Shown here: one piece after another, positions 12,841-24,234 of the stretch
Numbering within the stretch: position 1 is the first letter of the stretch
Layout of the letters: every line of letters begins with the position of its first letter
Origin: Prostheceraeus crozeri
Taxonomy: Eukaryota; Platyhelminthes; Polycladida; Euryleptidae
Length of the DNA: 64,000 nucleotides
Assembly (NCBI GenBank): GCA_907163375.1
Contig: CAJQUW010008020.1
Location: 310,001 to 374,000, forward strand
Direction of reading: 5' to 3'
Position numbers and translations under genes: made by a program
Notes under the pieces: generated by a model
Databases searched by the model: none
Told to the model about the DNA's origin: nothing
Seen by the model: only the letters and a program-made list of their open reading frames with translations

Positions 12841-15800
12841 GAGTACTTTGCCGTAATTTCGGCGTAGTCCTGAATTCGGCGCATTTGCCAGTTCTAGTGT
12901 AAAATGAAATGATGGAACTGCTTTTTTGTCATGGATTGTTGTAAATCAATTAGAATAGAAGAGACATCATGTTTGTTTAAGCTCGATTTGCCTTTGTTGC
13001 CCAATAACGCTTTCAGAGTAATTTCATGACAGTGCACATAAAAAATGATTGATAAAATATCTTCTTGTGATAAAATGATAACTTGATATTGTACATGATG
13101 TCAAGCATCACGTGTGCTGCATTTGATAAGTGAAGCCAATGAAGTCCTGTGACAGGTAGTGGAGTCAATTGATCGATATCTACATCATTCATTCTCCCCT
13201 GATGGATTGCTGGAATGCGCCGAATTAAAGATCAACAAAAATTCAGTTGCCCTTATTTCGGCGTATCGTGCTTGACAATGAAATTAAGTTAGCAATGACC
13301 TCCTATTTGTCTTCAAACTTTCTCACCATGTTAGATATCTATCAATGACTCATCGATGAGCTAGCGGTGAATACGTGAATACGATGCATCAAATAAGAAC
13401 ACTTTCAACTCTATTCAATTGCTGTCTGAGCTGAGGACGGGACTAGTGCATCATTCTGTTGATTTTACTCTGACTGATATGGCTCGTCATCCAAGGCATC
13501 AATACTCGGAAACTGATTTGAAGAATGGCATTCATCATGTGAAGAAAGGTTCGAGCTTATGCAAGGCTGCCAAGCGCTTTAAAATACCTAGACAGACATT
13601 GATTGACAAGGTTCATGGCTGGTTCCATTGGCAAACCGACAACAGTCACAAACGAAGAAAGCAAAATGTCGACTTATGGAATTACCATGGCCAAGATGTG
13701 ATTAGGCGTGACGATCCGCGATTTGTCTACGTTGGCTTCCAAAATGGTGATGAAGAATCCACGACAAAATTGTTTCAAGGAAGGAAAACAAGGTAAATAT
13801 TCATGTTAATGTTAGTCATGCATGCTTTGTAAATCCTAGGAGCTAGGCTGTAATTTTTCATCTGAAGTTTTAAACATGATAGAGAGAATTAATAGTGAGC
13901 ATTAATAAAGAACTTATATTTATTTAATGAGCGCTTTCATCAGATCTAAGAACTCATTTATCATATTATTCATGGCTCTATCTTTCCGTTGCAGGCTATC
14001 GGTGGATCAGTGGATTCCTCAAGCGCAATAAGAATCTTAGTCTGAGACATGCATCTCGAGTTACGACTGGTATGGCTAATGCAACGGAAAGCGGCATTAG
14101 AGCATGGTTCTCACAAATGAAGGAGCGAGTCTCGGAATTTCCAGGAACTGATAGCATATTCGAGCAGCCCGAGAGGATCCTGAATTGTGATGAGTCAGCA
14201 TTTGCATTGGATGCTGATGGCGGAAGATGACGTGTGGTGGTTGCGGAGCGTGGTACGAAGATTGTTCAGCAGAAAGCTACCGGGACAAAGGCGCATATCA
14301 CCGTCATGTGTACTGTCAGCGCAGATGGCGACATGTTCCCTCCTACCTTCATTTATCCAGGGCGAGGAAAGCATCCAAACTCAAAGTTTGTCCACATGGA
14401 ATTCTTTCCCGATATTGCATACCTAGCTACGCCGAATGGTTGGCAAACGGAACAATCACTTGGCTTGTTTGTGCGCCAGTTGCACTCATGGTTGAAGGAA
14501 AGCAGACACAGCTGCCCATTGTGCTGTTTACGGATGGTCATCGCTCAAATCTGGGATATGAAGCACTTGAGTGGTGTTCACAGAATGGCATTATTGTCTA
14601 TCTGCTTCCCCAAAATTGCACCAATGTCCTACAACCTCTTGTTGCGTCCATCTTCTCTTCCGCGAGGGAAATCTGCAACAAAGAAGTTCATGCATACCAG
14701 CTGAGTGGACAAAACCTCGCTGTGACCAAGAAAAATCTTCCAATGATTTACAGAAGAACCCACGAACAGCTTGTCAGTCACAAGGCGAAGATTAGTCACG
14801 CCTTTGAAGTTTGTGGCTTGTGCCCATGGAATCCTGATAGACCCAATACGAGCGACTCTTATCAAAGCACGCAAGAGAAATGGAAACCCAAACAGACCCA
14901 CAGAAAGAAAATGAACTCAGCGTAGAGCTGGATCAAGAAATGGCAACTAGAGCATCCATCGGACGCAGAACACCTGAAGGACGGCCAAAGACAACAATGA
15001 CCCTTCACTTTCACGAAAATGGAGACATCAAGGCGCTCAGACCAGCAACTTCGACATTTTCATCTCCCTCACGGATTCGTGTCATTTCTCCCAGCTCTAC
15101 AAAGGAAAGGATGAATGCATGTATAATGTAGACTACATGTAGATTTCAATTATCTATTCATAGTTGAGCATGTCATGTTGACTTATTTCTTTTTGTGCAA
15201 TATTTACGTCTGTGTCGTATGACTTCAAAGCATGACAATCAAGTGGCCTATGAGCTTTGTATAAGCCTTCATATTAACGTGCATAATGAGCGTAGTGTCT
15301 GTTTTGATTAACAATGATAATGTCATTATCAAGCATGTACATGTAAATGTAATGCGTAAACATTACATGTATATGTTATTCAAAATAATTCTTGACATCC
15401 TTTGCTTTTCAGAACGCATCAGAGATACCCATCGATTTCGGGATCGACACTCCTCCCCCACTATCAAAGCGCGTCGGCAGAAGAATGAATGCGGACGAAG
15501 CCGCAGCAGCGATCGCGGAAGATGACGATCCAGAAGTCTCGAAGATTGACGAAAGCTTCATCGAAGTTGATGAAGAGAACGTTGATCCCGCGGTCGTGCA
15601 GGTAATCGGAGAGGAGATGGAACGCCTTGTTCTGAAGCGCAAGCATCTCAGTAAGCGCGTCATGGATCTCAACCGCTTCGACGACACTGGCAACATGTTT
15701 CTGAGAGAGTTAAAGGAGAAAAAACATGCCTAAAGAGAAGGAGGAGATACGAAAAGAAGAAAGAAGAAGAGAGTATTCAATGAGCTGATGAGTGATTTCA

Positions 15801-16246
15801 AATTAAGTGAGAAAGACCTTAGTAAAGCTGGACCCTCTGGCTCAAAGAAAAGAAGGCAGTGAGTTGACTTCTGTTTCTTCTGGAATAAGAAAATCTCTTC
15901 ACGATGGATATTTGTACTAAATTGTATAACAAACTAGATGAATTTCATTAACTGTTAAGATGTATGTTGCATTCATAGTTAATTGAATGATAATTTGCAT
16001 TATCTTAATATACGTCGAATTAAGGGACAAATGCGCCGAAATTAGGGCAATTTTCATTTTTTGCAAATTGGTGGTTCCTAATAAGGAAACATCAGCTGTC
16101 AGTCCCACCGCAACTGTGATACTTACTTCATATATTATACTTTTAAATGGAGTCAGACAGAAGGATACAGCCTCTATATCTTACATGAAAAATTTTGATT
16201 TATCGTTTAGTCGCCGACACAACGCCGAATTAAGGGCAAAGTACTC
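12841..16246 (+). mobile_element. pogo-like DNA transposon with terminal and subterminal repeats
   Basis: The left end GAGTACTTTGCC-TAATTTCGGCG is mirrored at the right end (reverse complement GAGTACTTTGCCCTTAATTC). Related CGCCGAATTAAGGGCAA-type motifs recur inside at about 12,878, 13,215-13,265 and 16,010-16,055, likely transposase binding sites. Length is about 3.4 kb. The flanks are TTA on the left and TTTA on the right, compatible with a worn TA duplication. It encodes one transposase, described separately, so it was an autonomous element that is now inactive. Confidence 0.8.
13419..15850 (+). pseudogene. pogo/Tigger-type transposase, inactive
   Basis: The N-terminus has a CENP-B/Psq-type helix-turn-helix, with YSETDLKNGI and KAAKRFKIPRQTLIDKVHG at about 13,500-13,615. 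A GT..AG intron fits 13,793-13,994, joining into GYRWISGFLKRN, the usual linker before the catalytic core. The DDE core shows NCDESAF (first Asp, about 14,188), FTDGHRSNLGYEAL (second Asp, about 14,530) and QNCTNVLQPLV (about 14,612-14,645). In this family QPL is normally followed by Asp; here it is Val, so the third acid seems lost. A second intron probably ends at AG 15,412, before an acidic/Lys-rich tail. I see at least two frame changes (about 13,650-13,690 and 14,495) and stop codons near 13,697 and 14,228, so it cannot encode a full enzyme. Confidence 0.85.
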
Positions 16247-16689
16247 TTTATCCTAAAGTGTTTGAATATAAATCAATTTGACGGGTCAGCTAACAATTGA
16301 TTATAATGAACATTGAGTCACATATTTGCGCATGCATGGGAGTCCTCATGATCGATTATTTTCAATTTATGGACACTGCTTGCATGGAAATGGCCATCAA
16401 CCTTGTCAACAGTATTGCTGACGTGATGGCTATGCATTTTTGATGAGTCAACAGATAGTGAAAGAACTGATGAAGAGAGACTTCGTCGATGGTGGGTACC
16501 ATCCGATCAAATCGGTGGGAAGTTCCGCAACTGTTTCGGGGACGTGATGAACTCCATTCTACACAGGTACTTATTGAAGAAGAAAGCGGTACTCCCATAG
16601 CCTCATAAGTGCAAATGAAATAGGAAACTGTTTATCTTCACTACGAGTCACATTGTATGACGATCAATGCATCACAAAATCCGAAGAGA

Positions 16690-17040
16690 AAAAGCCGTCC
16701 ACCGTAAGTTTTTACAACAACACAAAATGTGCTCGTGCGGACGTTGCTGATCATGGATGGTAAGGATGTACTCAATCAAGTGCTCAAGCATGAGATGACC
16801 ACTACACGTCTTTTTTCAATATCATCGACCTTGCAATTATAAACTCTTGGATTGTTTACCAAAAATTTACGAATTCTAAGCCTTCAGGCCGACAATTTAT
16901 GCAGACTTTGGCCGAGGAACTTGCTGCAAATTACAATTATGCACAAAATGATGAAGACGAAAGAAGCATCGTATTTTACGACTCGAAGAGGAGATGACAA
17001 TATGCTGGTTCATGCAACAAGAATCGTACGCTGCTAGACT
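16690..17040 (+). pseudogene. piggyBac-like transposase, C-terminal fragment
   Basis: The frame reads FFNIIDLAIINSWIVYQKFT followed by GRQFMQTLAEEL, the pattern of the DDE_Tnp_1_7 family C-terminus, where the last catalytic region is followed by a hydrophobic helix containing D-A-NSW-Y. It lies about 450 bases before a TTAA-flanked end at 17,489. Upstream, 16,430-16,600 has a frame with RRWWVP that I cannot place. No start or catalytic Asp is preserved here. Confidence 0.7.
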
Positions 17041-17654
17041 GTTCGAATTGCTTGAAGCCTACTTGAGGGAAGTGATGGTGTTGTGAGAAAAATCAGCATC
17101 TGAAAGTAATCAAATGGACAGTAAGAGGCTTTCTTCTTTTTCATTGAGCCTTGTGGGGTTCTTGAATTAGTGCGCTGATCTAAATTTGACATTCGATAAG
17201 GCTAGTATATGTGCTTCTAATGAAAAATACATCACTCAATGTTTTCACCACCTAGAAATGCACGAAATTAATTTTTATTCAAATGTTTCATTCATTCCAA
17301 GTTAATTTCAGCTATCAAATTATCAACATAACAAGTTCGTATGATTTTCTTCATATTGTCAATTAATTAATATAAGACTTGTATCAATCGCTAAATCAGA
17401 ATATGTTCTTCCGTAAAAAATATCAAAAAAAATTCTAGCCATCAAAATGACGGCTTCTAGGTAGATTTTATTCTTAGTTCTTCTAGTGTTAATGAGGTCA
17501 TCAACAGGAACTTTCTCAGAACGATCGCGTTTCGACCGCTAAATCCTGGACGCTCAAACCGGACCAAGTGCGGTCCTGTACATTTAAGATGCACAGCCAT
17601 AAAAATCAAATTTATAGTAGAGAAAAATTAGCATCTATCAAAAAATTGAGTCGC

Positions 17655-18262
17655 TATTGACTGAAATGTACCTCAGGCATTTGATAGAAGGACAGAGTCC
17701 AGCCAGTAGAGATCACCCCCGGTCAGTCAGTAGAGGCCGTCCTCCGGCGTGATTGTGATCGTCTCAATCGTCGTGTCGTGATTTCAATATATATTCTTAG
17801 GAATATCATCGTTAATTGATATATGCCCTGTTCTACGAATGTGCTTATAATTTGACTTTGACCTGTAGATTCTGAACATTGAAAGATCTTTATTGATAAG
17901 TACTTCTTGAAGTGCAAATGACTGTTCACGTTATGAAACCTAAAACATGTGTTCGATTAAACAATTAACCGACGAGCTTTGTTACTTACCTGATTGATTA
18001 CGATTAATCACGGGTCTAGTCGTTGTCTCTGCATCTGTTGAGAAAGATAAAATCAGAATGTATCATGCATTTGTCAATACACTTAACCATCCTTGAAATA
18101 CAAAGCGATAATCAAAACATGGTGTGTGGGATGTTAAAAAATGGCTTTGTGTTTTTGATGATGAAGAGTAGCCGTATGTATCGGGAACTGCAGAGTTGTG
18201 TCGGGGATAGTGAGCCGGAACTGATGTCGATGGAGATGGTGAGACCGTTAGAGAAAGTCTAG
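17655..18262 (+). repeat. Repeat R2, copy 1
   Basis: The same block lies at 26,999-27,600 and, shorter, at 30,237-30,612. It runs into the LINE endonuclease coding at its right edge. Copies 1 and 2 differ by only about eight changes across the 500 bases from 18,020 to 18,524, so the duplication is recent. It may hold the internal promoter of the LINE unit. Confidence 0.8.
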
Positions 18263-18528
18263 AAATTGGTCAATATATATTTTCCACCGGAAAATGCTGT
18301 TGAGAGTAGGAGTGAGTTGTTGGTGCGAATTGAATTGGGAATGGATGGAAAGTGGTTGGTGTGTGGTGACTTGAATGTACATCATTGTGATTGGGATATG
18401 AAAATGCGGTCCGATGAGATAGGCTTGGTGCTCACAAGCTGGCCTACTGAGAATGGAATGGTGCTGTTGAATGATGGAAGTGTGAGTCAGATGAAAAGGG
18501 GTACAGACAGCAGATCGTCACCCGATGT

Positions 18529-21500
18529 GACTGCAAATGACTGCTGTCAAGTGCGTGTTCTATGTCAAATTTGATACCTACATAAAGACTTTTTGGGAAA
18601 TTTTCATATCACTGGAATCCTCGTGACCTGGTGCATAAAGCTGTCGCAGTCCCCATCTTAGAGAAGAATTCATTCTCCTGGAGTTAGCTTTTTTGGCTGC
18701 TTTATCGGGTTGTCTGGTGAATTTTAATCACATTCGTCGAATCTTCCCGCCTTTTACAACGTAACTGTGCCGGCGTGACCATCGTCACTTGTACTGCTCT
18801 GGAATAGAAATCTAACAAGTGCAGTGCAGTACACCATATCAAAAAGTGAATTTCTAAGATTGAGAGCAACATCTACGAGTCAAGTTACAACCACGAATGC
18901 GTGGTCTGTTGGCTTTGTGGTGTGACCATAGATTCTAAGGTCGTGTGGTCGAATCTTTTTGGATTCTAATGGTCATTAAATCCTTTTACTACATTGAGGA
19001 ATACCTTCTTCGTATTCTATCTTATATTGAGTTGGAGAAATTTCATCATGCCTGTTCCTTTCAATGAGCTTCAAGATTTCAGGAAGAAATTTGAAAGCCA
19101 GCTATGTGTTGCGCATATTAACGTCAACTCTGTCAGAAAGGAGGAAGACCGGGCTCTTTTAACGTTAAAGAAAGACTATCTACACAAATTAAAACTAGAT
19201 ATTCTTTGCATACAGGAGACAAAGCTAGATGGCAGTACTTCGGATGCTGAGCTTCTTACACCTGGTTACCGCATCTACCGAGAAGGAAGAAAGAAGCGAG
19301 GAGGAATCCTAATCTATACACGGGAAACTTTGCCGATCACAAGAATACTCTGTATTTCTCAAGGCAGAAATTTTCAAGCCGTAGAATGTGTCATGTTGCA
19401 CATCAACTCTACAGTCTCTAATTTCGTACTGGTATGTTTATATCGCAGACCTTCGATTTTTTTTCTACTGCTCGTGCAGAAATCAGTAGCATTCTAACAA
19501 TTGCTAGTTCAATTGAACAAATATTGTGGTTATTGGAGATTTGAATCTTTGTGTGATTGGAACTCATCAGAAGCAAAATGAGGATCCGATGGAAGATCTT
19601 TGTGATCAATTTGGTGTGAATTACATTATAAAGGAAGTAACAAGACCTCAAAGTGCCTCATGCCTTGATCAAATTCTAACAAATGAGGACTTCATACTTG
19701 ACGTCAGAGTTCATGAGCCTGGCCTCTCTGATCATTACATGATAGTGTCAATTTTAAATTTTGACCGCCCTGTGATGGAAAAGCGCACGTTCAGGTGCAG
19801 GTCTTTCAAGAGATTTAACCCAGAAAAGTTCTTGGTGGATCTACAGGAAGCCATCCCAGTATTTGGTGTATGTAGTATTTTCAATTCAATTGATGATATG
19901 TACAATTTCGTGCGCTTGGTATACACCAAAATATTGGACCAACATGCGCCCATGAAAGAAATCAGATTTCGACAAAATTCGATACCATGGTTCAACGGAA
20001 AGATCGCTTTCGCAAGGAAGCAGAAACACTACTGGTTGAATAGAACTCCCATTGACAACAGAATTGGTAAACGAAATCAAATTTCCTATGCATGGGAACG
20101 CAAGACATTCTGGCAAAGAGAAGAAAGAAGACTTAGTAGAAAAGCGGCAGCAGAATTCTTTGCCGAAAAATGCAATTCAGATAACAGCAGTGATTTCTAC
20201 AGAACATTCGAAGTGTATTTGCACAGCAAAAAAGTGAAAGATTCAACGAAAATAATTTTGAATGACAACTCAGAATACAATGTATGTGATAGTGAAGTGG
20301 CAACTAAGCTCGGAAACCACTTTGTGAGCACTGGTTTGAATGTTGATGCATGTTCGTTGCATGAGCAACAGTTTGCAGACTTTGATGATCATTTAAGCAT
20401 CAATCTTATAGCCAAGCAGAATCCGAACCCACCAGCATTCACTTTCGCGAGAACAAGTTCAATGGAAGTTGAATCATCCATTCAATGCTTGAATAGCTCA
20501 AAAGCAGTTGGGATTGATGATATACCAAGCAGGGCAATTAAGCCTTCAGCTCATGTCATAAGCTGGGTGATTGCTCATGTCTTCAATGAGATGGTTTCAA
20601 GATGCAAATTTCCAATTGATCTGAAGAATGGACTGTGGACGCCTGTCTTTAAGAGTGGAGAAAGAACTGATGTGACTAGATATAGGGCTGTGACGATTTT
20701 GCCACACTTTGCAAAGGTTGTAGAGACAATCATGACTAACCAATTCTCAGCACATATTCTACCATTGCTTTCGCCATATCAGTTTGCGTACAAGAAAAAT
20801 CATAGCACTGAGACTGCACTGCTGTATATTGTTGAGTCACTAAAGCTTGCTGTCGATTCAAAGCAAATTGTCGGGGTTATTTCTTTGGATCTGTCTGCAG
20901 CATTTGATAGCATACCACATGAGCTGCTTCTGAAAAAGCTGCAAAAATATGGAATGTCAAATGAAGCGGTAAGCTTAATGAGATCGTATTTAGTGAATCG
21001 CCAAAATCGTGTGAAAGTGAATGACAAGATTTCACAAGAGTCGTTCATGACAAGATCAGGCATACCCCAAGGTTCAAGATGTGGTCCACTCATTTGGAAT
21101 GTGTTTTTGAATGATTTGCTTCCTATGATACGAACATATGGTGCTGATGTCATTGCATATGCTGACGATATCACAATTTGGGTAAAAGGTGACAATGACA
21201 CCAACGTCCAAAACAAACTGGACACTTTGCTACCTGCCATATCTAAATGGTTTCGAGAAAATGGACTCAAGCCTAACCCGGAAAAATTTCAATGTCTTGG
21301 ATTGGGATCTACGAGTGACAATTTAAGATTTAGATCTGATTCACATGAATGCAAAAACTTGACATGTATCAAGCTGCTGGGCATGTACATAGACAAAGCA
21401 TTCACATTTGAGAAGCATGTAAAGCATACTACAAAGCTTATTGCATGGAAACTAACCGGAATCAAGAGACTCAAACAGTCTGTGAGCCGAAAAGTGAGAT

Positions 21501-22148
21501 GGCGACTAATACAGACATATGTACTACCTCACTTTCATTACTCTTCGTCTTTTTGTGTCTTTATTTCAAACAGATATAAGCTAAAATTGCAGACAATGTA
21601 TAGCCGATGTCTGCGTGCATGTGACAGGTTGAAATGCATTGTACCACATATTGAACTTTCATTGAATGATTATGAATTGAATATCCTTTGGCATGTCAAG
21701 TTATTTCGAATCATGCAATCTATTTGCAAGACATTGACTGCTCATGAACAATCAGTGGATTTGAGACATTTCCTTGCTATGTTCCAATTTCATCCTGGCT
21801 ATGCACCTGTAGTTTTTCAAGAAATGTTTCAGCTATGCAAGAATCCTAGACGCAATGTCCTCATACAGCCGAAAGTTCAAACAGTGAAATACGGACAACG
21901 ATCGATGCGATTCTATGGTGCAAGCTTTTGGAACAAAATGCCCCCTGAAATTCGTGGATTGAAATCTTCCTCTGAAATTGTGACGAACTACATTAAGACC
22001 TTCTTGCGGAAGCAAAGTGGCATTGTACATTAATTTCTTTAACTTTTTTACTTGATCATTTTATGTTCGTATTTTGTTGTGCGATGCTGTAGTAGGCGAG
22101 TCACATGCACGTCACGTGTGGTGAGTATATAATAAATTGAATTGAATT
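18529..22148 (+). mobile_element. CR1/L2-like LINE with exact 5-bp target duplication
   Basis: GATGT occurs at 18,524-18,528 and again at 22,149-22,153. The sister copy of the host repeat shows one GATGT with nothing inserted (27,864-27,868), which fixes both ends. The element is 3.6 kb, with about 500 bases before the coding region, one EN-RT coding region and a short 3' tail ending in ATAAATTGAATTGAATT, a pentamer-type tail typical of CR1/L2 relatives. I see no ORF1 (gag-like) frame, so it either never had one, as in some clades, or is 5' truncated. Confidence 0.85.
19048..22033 (+). pseudogene. LINE endonuclease-reverse transcriptase, nearly intact
   Basis: The chosen start gives MPVPFNELQDF, just before the endonuclease. 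Endonuclease signatures are AHINVNSV, CIQETKLDG, VIGDLN and GLSDHYM, covering the Asn, Glu, Asp/Asn and Asp-His catalytic positions. The RT follows, with LDLSAAFDSIPHELLLKKL (catalytic Asp), SGIPQGSRCGPLIWNVFLND and AYADDITIW (YADD), then a thumb region ending in FYGASFWNKMPPEIRG. The RT part is open for 835 codons from 19,526. Between the endonuclease front and back the frame changes twice (in the T-run near 19,460 and near 19,525), so the protein is broken only there. It would nick target DNA and copy the element's RNA in place. Closest in style to the CR1/L2/Daphne group; exact clade not settled. Confidence 0.85.
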
Positions 22149-22153
22149 GATGT

Positions 22154-23455
22154 TACTCTCATTTCGGCGTCCGTCAGAGATGCTGTGGGATGGGAGGCAG
22201 TGAAGTAACTGGGGTCGGACCACTTGCCCATACTGATTCGGAAAGAGGGACCAAAGAAGGAAGAAGGTTGTGAGAAGGAATGGTCGTGGGATTAAGAAAA
22301 GTACTAGGAGGATCTGAGGAGGAGGCTTCAGAGAGTGAGGTGGAAAACCTTGCGGTCAGGGCCATGGAGGAAAACTTTCGTGAGATTGTGCTGAGAGCAG
22401 CGTTTAATTTGTGGGAAGAAAGAGAAGGAAAGTAGAGGAAGTTTTGCTGGGTGGATTGGTGAGAGCTGAGATGAGGAGACGAGATGAGTTGGAAACGGAA
22501 AAAGTGATAGATTGTGAAATGGTCGATGAAACATAGAGAAACAATAAAGAGATGATAGGAGAGGAAAAGAAAGGAAAGTGGAGAACTCTACTTGATAAGG
22601 GAGCTTCGTTCGGTGAGATGTTGGCTGTAGTGAATGGCACAGCGAGGAAAAGAGTTCCGGGCCGTAAGGGAGAGGTGTTGGAAGAAAAAAGGAAAGTGAT
22701 AGTCACTGCGAGGAAAAAAGGCAAATGGGTTTGTTAAAGTGTCTGAGAAGATTAGCAGGGTAAAGGTGCCAAGGGAGAAGGTTATGAAGAAGCGAGTGAA
22801 CAGCAAGTTGAGAGAATGAGGACGGAACAGGAACATTCCTGTGACATCATGTTGGAGGAGGTGAAGAGCGTTGGGAGAAATGGATTGAGGTAAAGCAGCG
22901 GGTTCGGACAAGCTCCACTCTAAGCTACTGAAAATGTTGCAAGAGAAAAGGATTGTTGCGGTTGCTGTGGCAAGGGAGTTGTTCGAACGGCGTTTTCGTG
23001 AGGGAGTGGTGGCTCAGCGATGGAGGAACGGTGAGATTGTTCCGTTGTTGAAGGTCATGAAGGATCCAAATAAAATATAGATCCTACCGGTCGGTGTGCC
23101 TGGACGTCTTGCTTGTGCAAGTGGATGGAAAGAGTGTTGTCGAGTCGGATGCGGCGGGTGTTGGATAATAAAGTGTTGGTGTCTGAGTTCCAAGCTGATA
23201 TTCGTGAAGGCAGGAGCGTGAACAGGTAGTCAGGCTGTCGCAGGCGGTATGGGATGGATATGAGGAAGAAGGAGACGAATGGTTAAATGTTGTTCGATTT
23301 TGAGACAGGGTATAAATTGAGTATAACGACGGTGAGATGGGTACAGGAACGGTTATGTTGGGTTGAGGTAGAGAACAAGAGGAGCAAGACCAGGTTGTTT
23401 CAACTTGGGCTTCATTAGGGCTCAGTCCTTTATCCTTTCCACATCCTGCTGTTTA
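22154..23455 (+). pseudogene. Outer LINE copy A, endonuclease C-half to RT
   Basis: This is the continuation of the outer LINE after the inner LINE. It begins TACTCTCATTTCGGCGTCC, exactly as the uninterrupted copy does at 27,869. It contains GSDHLPIL, a purine-rich linker, and the RT fingers. Compared with copy B it lacks pieces near 23,220-23,330. The strong G/A bias of the plus strand makes long but meaningless minus-strand open frames here. Confidence 0.75.
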
Positions 23456-24050
23456 TTAACCCTCGAACGTACACTGAGGTAATGTTCAGCTCAATAGCAT
23501 TTTTGTCATGCGTTTGCGGTCATTATAATAATAAGTTGTTCTTTAAGCTTCCATGTCTTTTGCTATCTTAATTTTTGCTAGTATTGGGCATTTCTTTTTT
23601 CAATGTCATTTGTTTTAAATGATTGAATGTCATATAGTTACTTAGTACAATGAGGTAATTTTGACCTCAGTTTAAAGACTAAAATTTTTCAATTCTGAAG
23701 CTCGAAATCTATTACTGTTGTGAAATGTTCTACAGTATAGATCAGAGGGTCATGTGATTTGGTTACAGTGGACCAAATATCTACAAACTTTGGTGTTTCA
23801 TTGGAAAGAATATCAGTGTCATAGGACGACTCTCAAATGATGCACAGTACTAATAACTAAATTTCTAGCAATGATTTTATGCAGTCTTCCATAATGATAG
23901 GTTCGCTACGTCACAAACTTACTACTGCCATAAAATTGCAGAATTTTTGAACGGGAGACAGCAGAGAGTAAAGAAAGCTATATTATCAGCGACGAATCTG
24001 AAGAAAGTGAAGAACAATATACGATAGAAGAAAATGATGTGCGAGAAGGT
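23456..24050 (+). mobile_element. piggyBac-like 5' fragment inside outer LINE
   Basis: TTAA at 23,456 is followed by CCCTCGAACGTACACTGAGG. Two related subterminal motifs follow, at 23,473-23,493 and 23,651-23,669, the second a hairpin TGAGGT-AATTTTG-ACCTCA. Near 23,960-24,050 a frame reads ESYIISDESEESEEQYTIEE, like the acidic N-terminus of piggyBac transposases. No right TTAA is visible before the LINE sequence resumes, so the 3' part is deleted. The right boundary is approximate. Confidence 0.6.
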
Positions 24051-24234
24051 AGTTGAGTAAGTAGATTCCTGAAGGTATCAGAAGGATGAGGGAGGTACAA
24101 GATTAGAGACCTTGGAAAGTGTGGAATGGCGTGGAATGGTTGGTGGAAAGTGGGAAGTGTGAAGATGAGGAGAGCAGTAGAAGAGTGGCTACTGACAAAA
24201 TGATGAATTTGGGTAAAATGGATGCGACGTTCTA

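Larger units (their letters stand above)
12761..17492 (+). mobile_element. Probable piggyBac-like relic split by a pogo element
   Basis: The right end is fairly clear: TTAA at 17,489-17,492 preceded by CTTCTAGTG, with the palindrome AGCCATCA-AAA-TGACGGCT at 17,437-17,455 just inside. A piggyBac transposase C-terminus lies at about 16,690-17,040 on the plus strand. The left end is an inference: TTAACACAATTG at 12,761 shares only TTAACAC with the right end's TTAACACTAG, and is followed by the near-palindrome TGAAACTAGTTCA. If right, the pogo element at 12,841-16,246 sits 80 bases inside the left end. The pair of ends is weak; the right end and transposase piece are better supported. Confidence 0.45.

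Noticed and set aside
16362-16598. PIF/Harbinger transposase, from an RRWWVP phrase on the plus strand
   Set aside because: Only five residues agree and no DDE motif follows.
22174-22911. Long minus-strand open frames rich in Ser, Phe and Pro, also at 28,042-28,625
   Set aside because: They are antisense shadows of the purine-rich outer LINE and occur identically in both copies.
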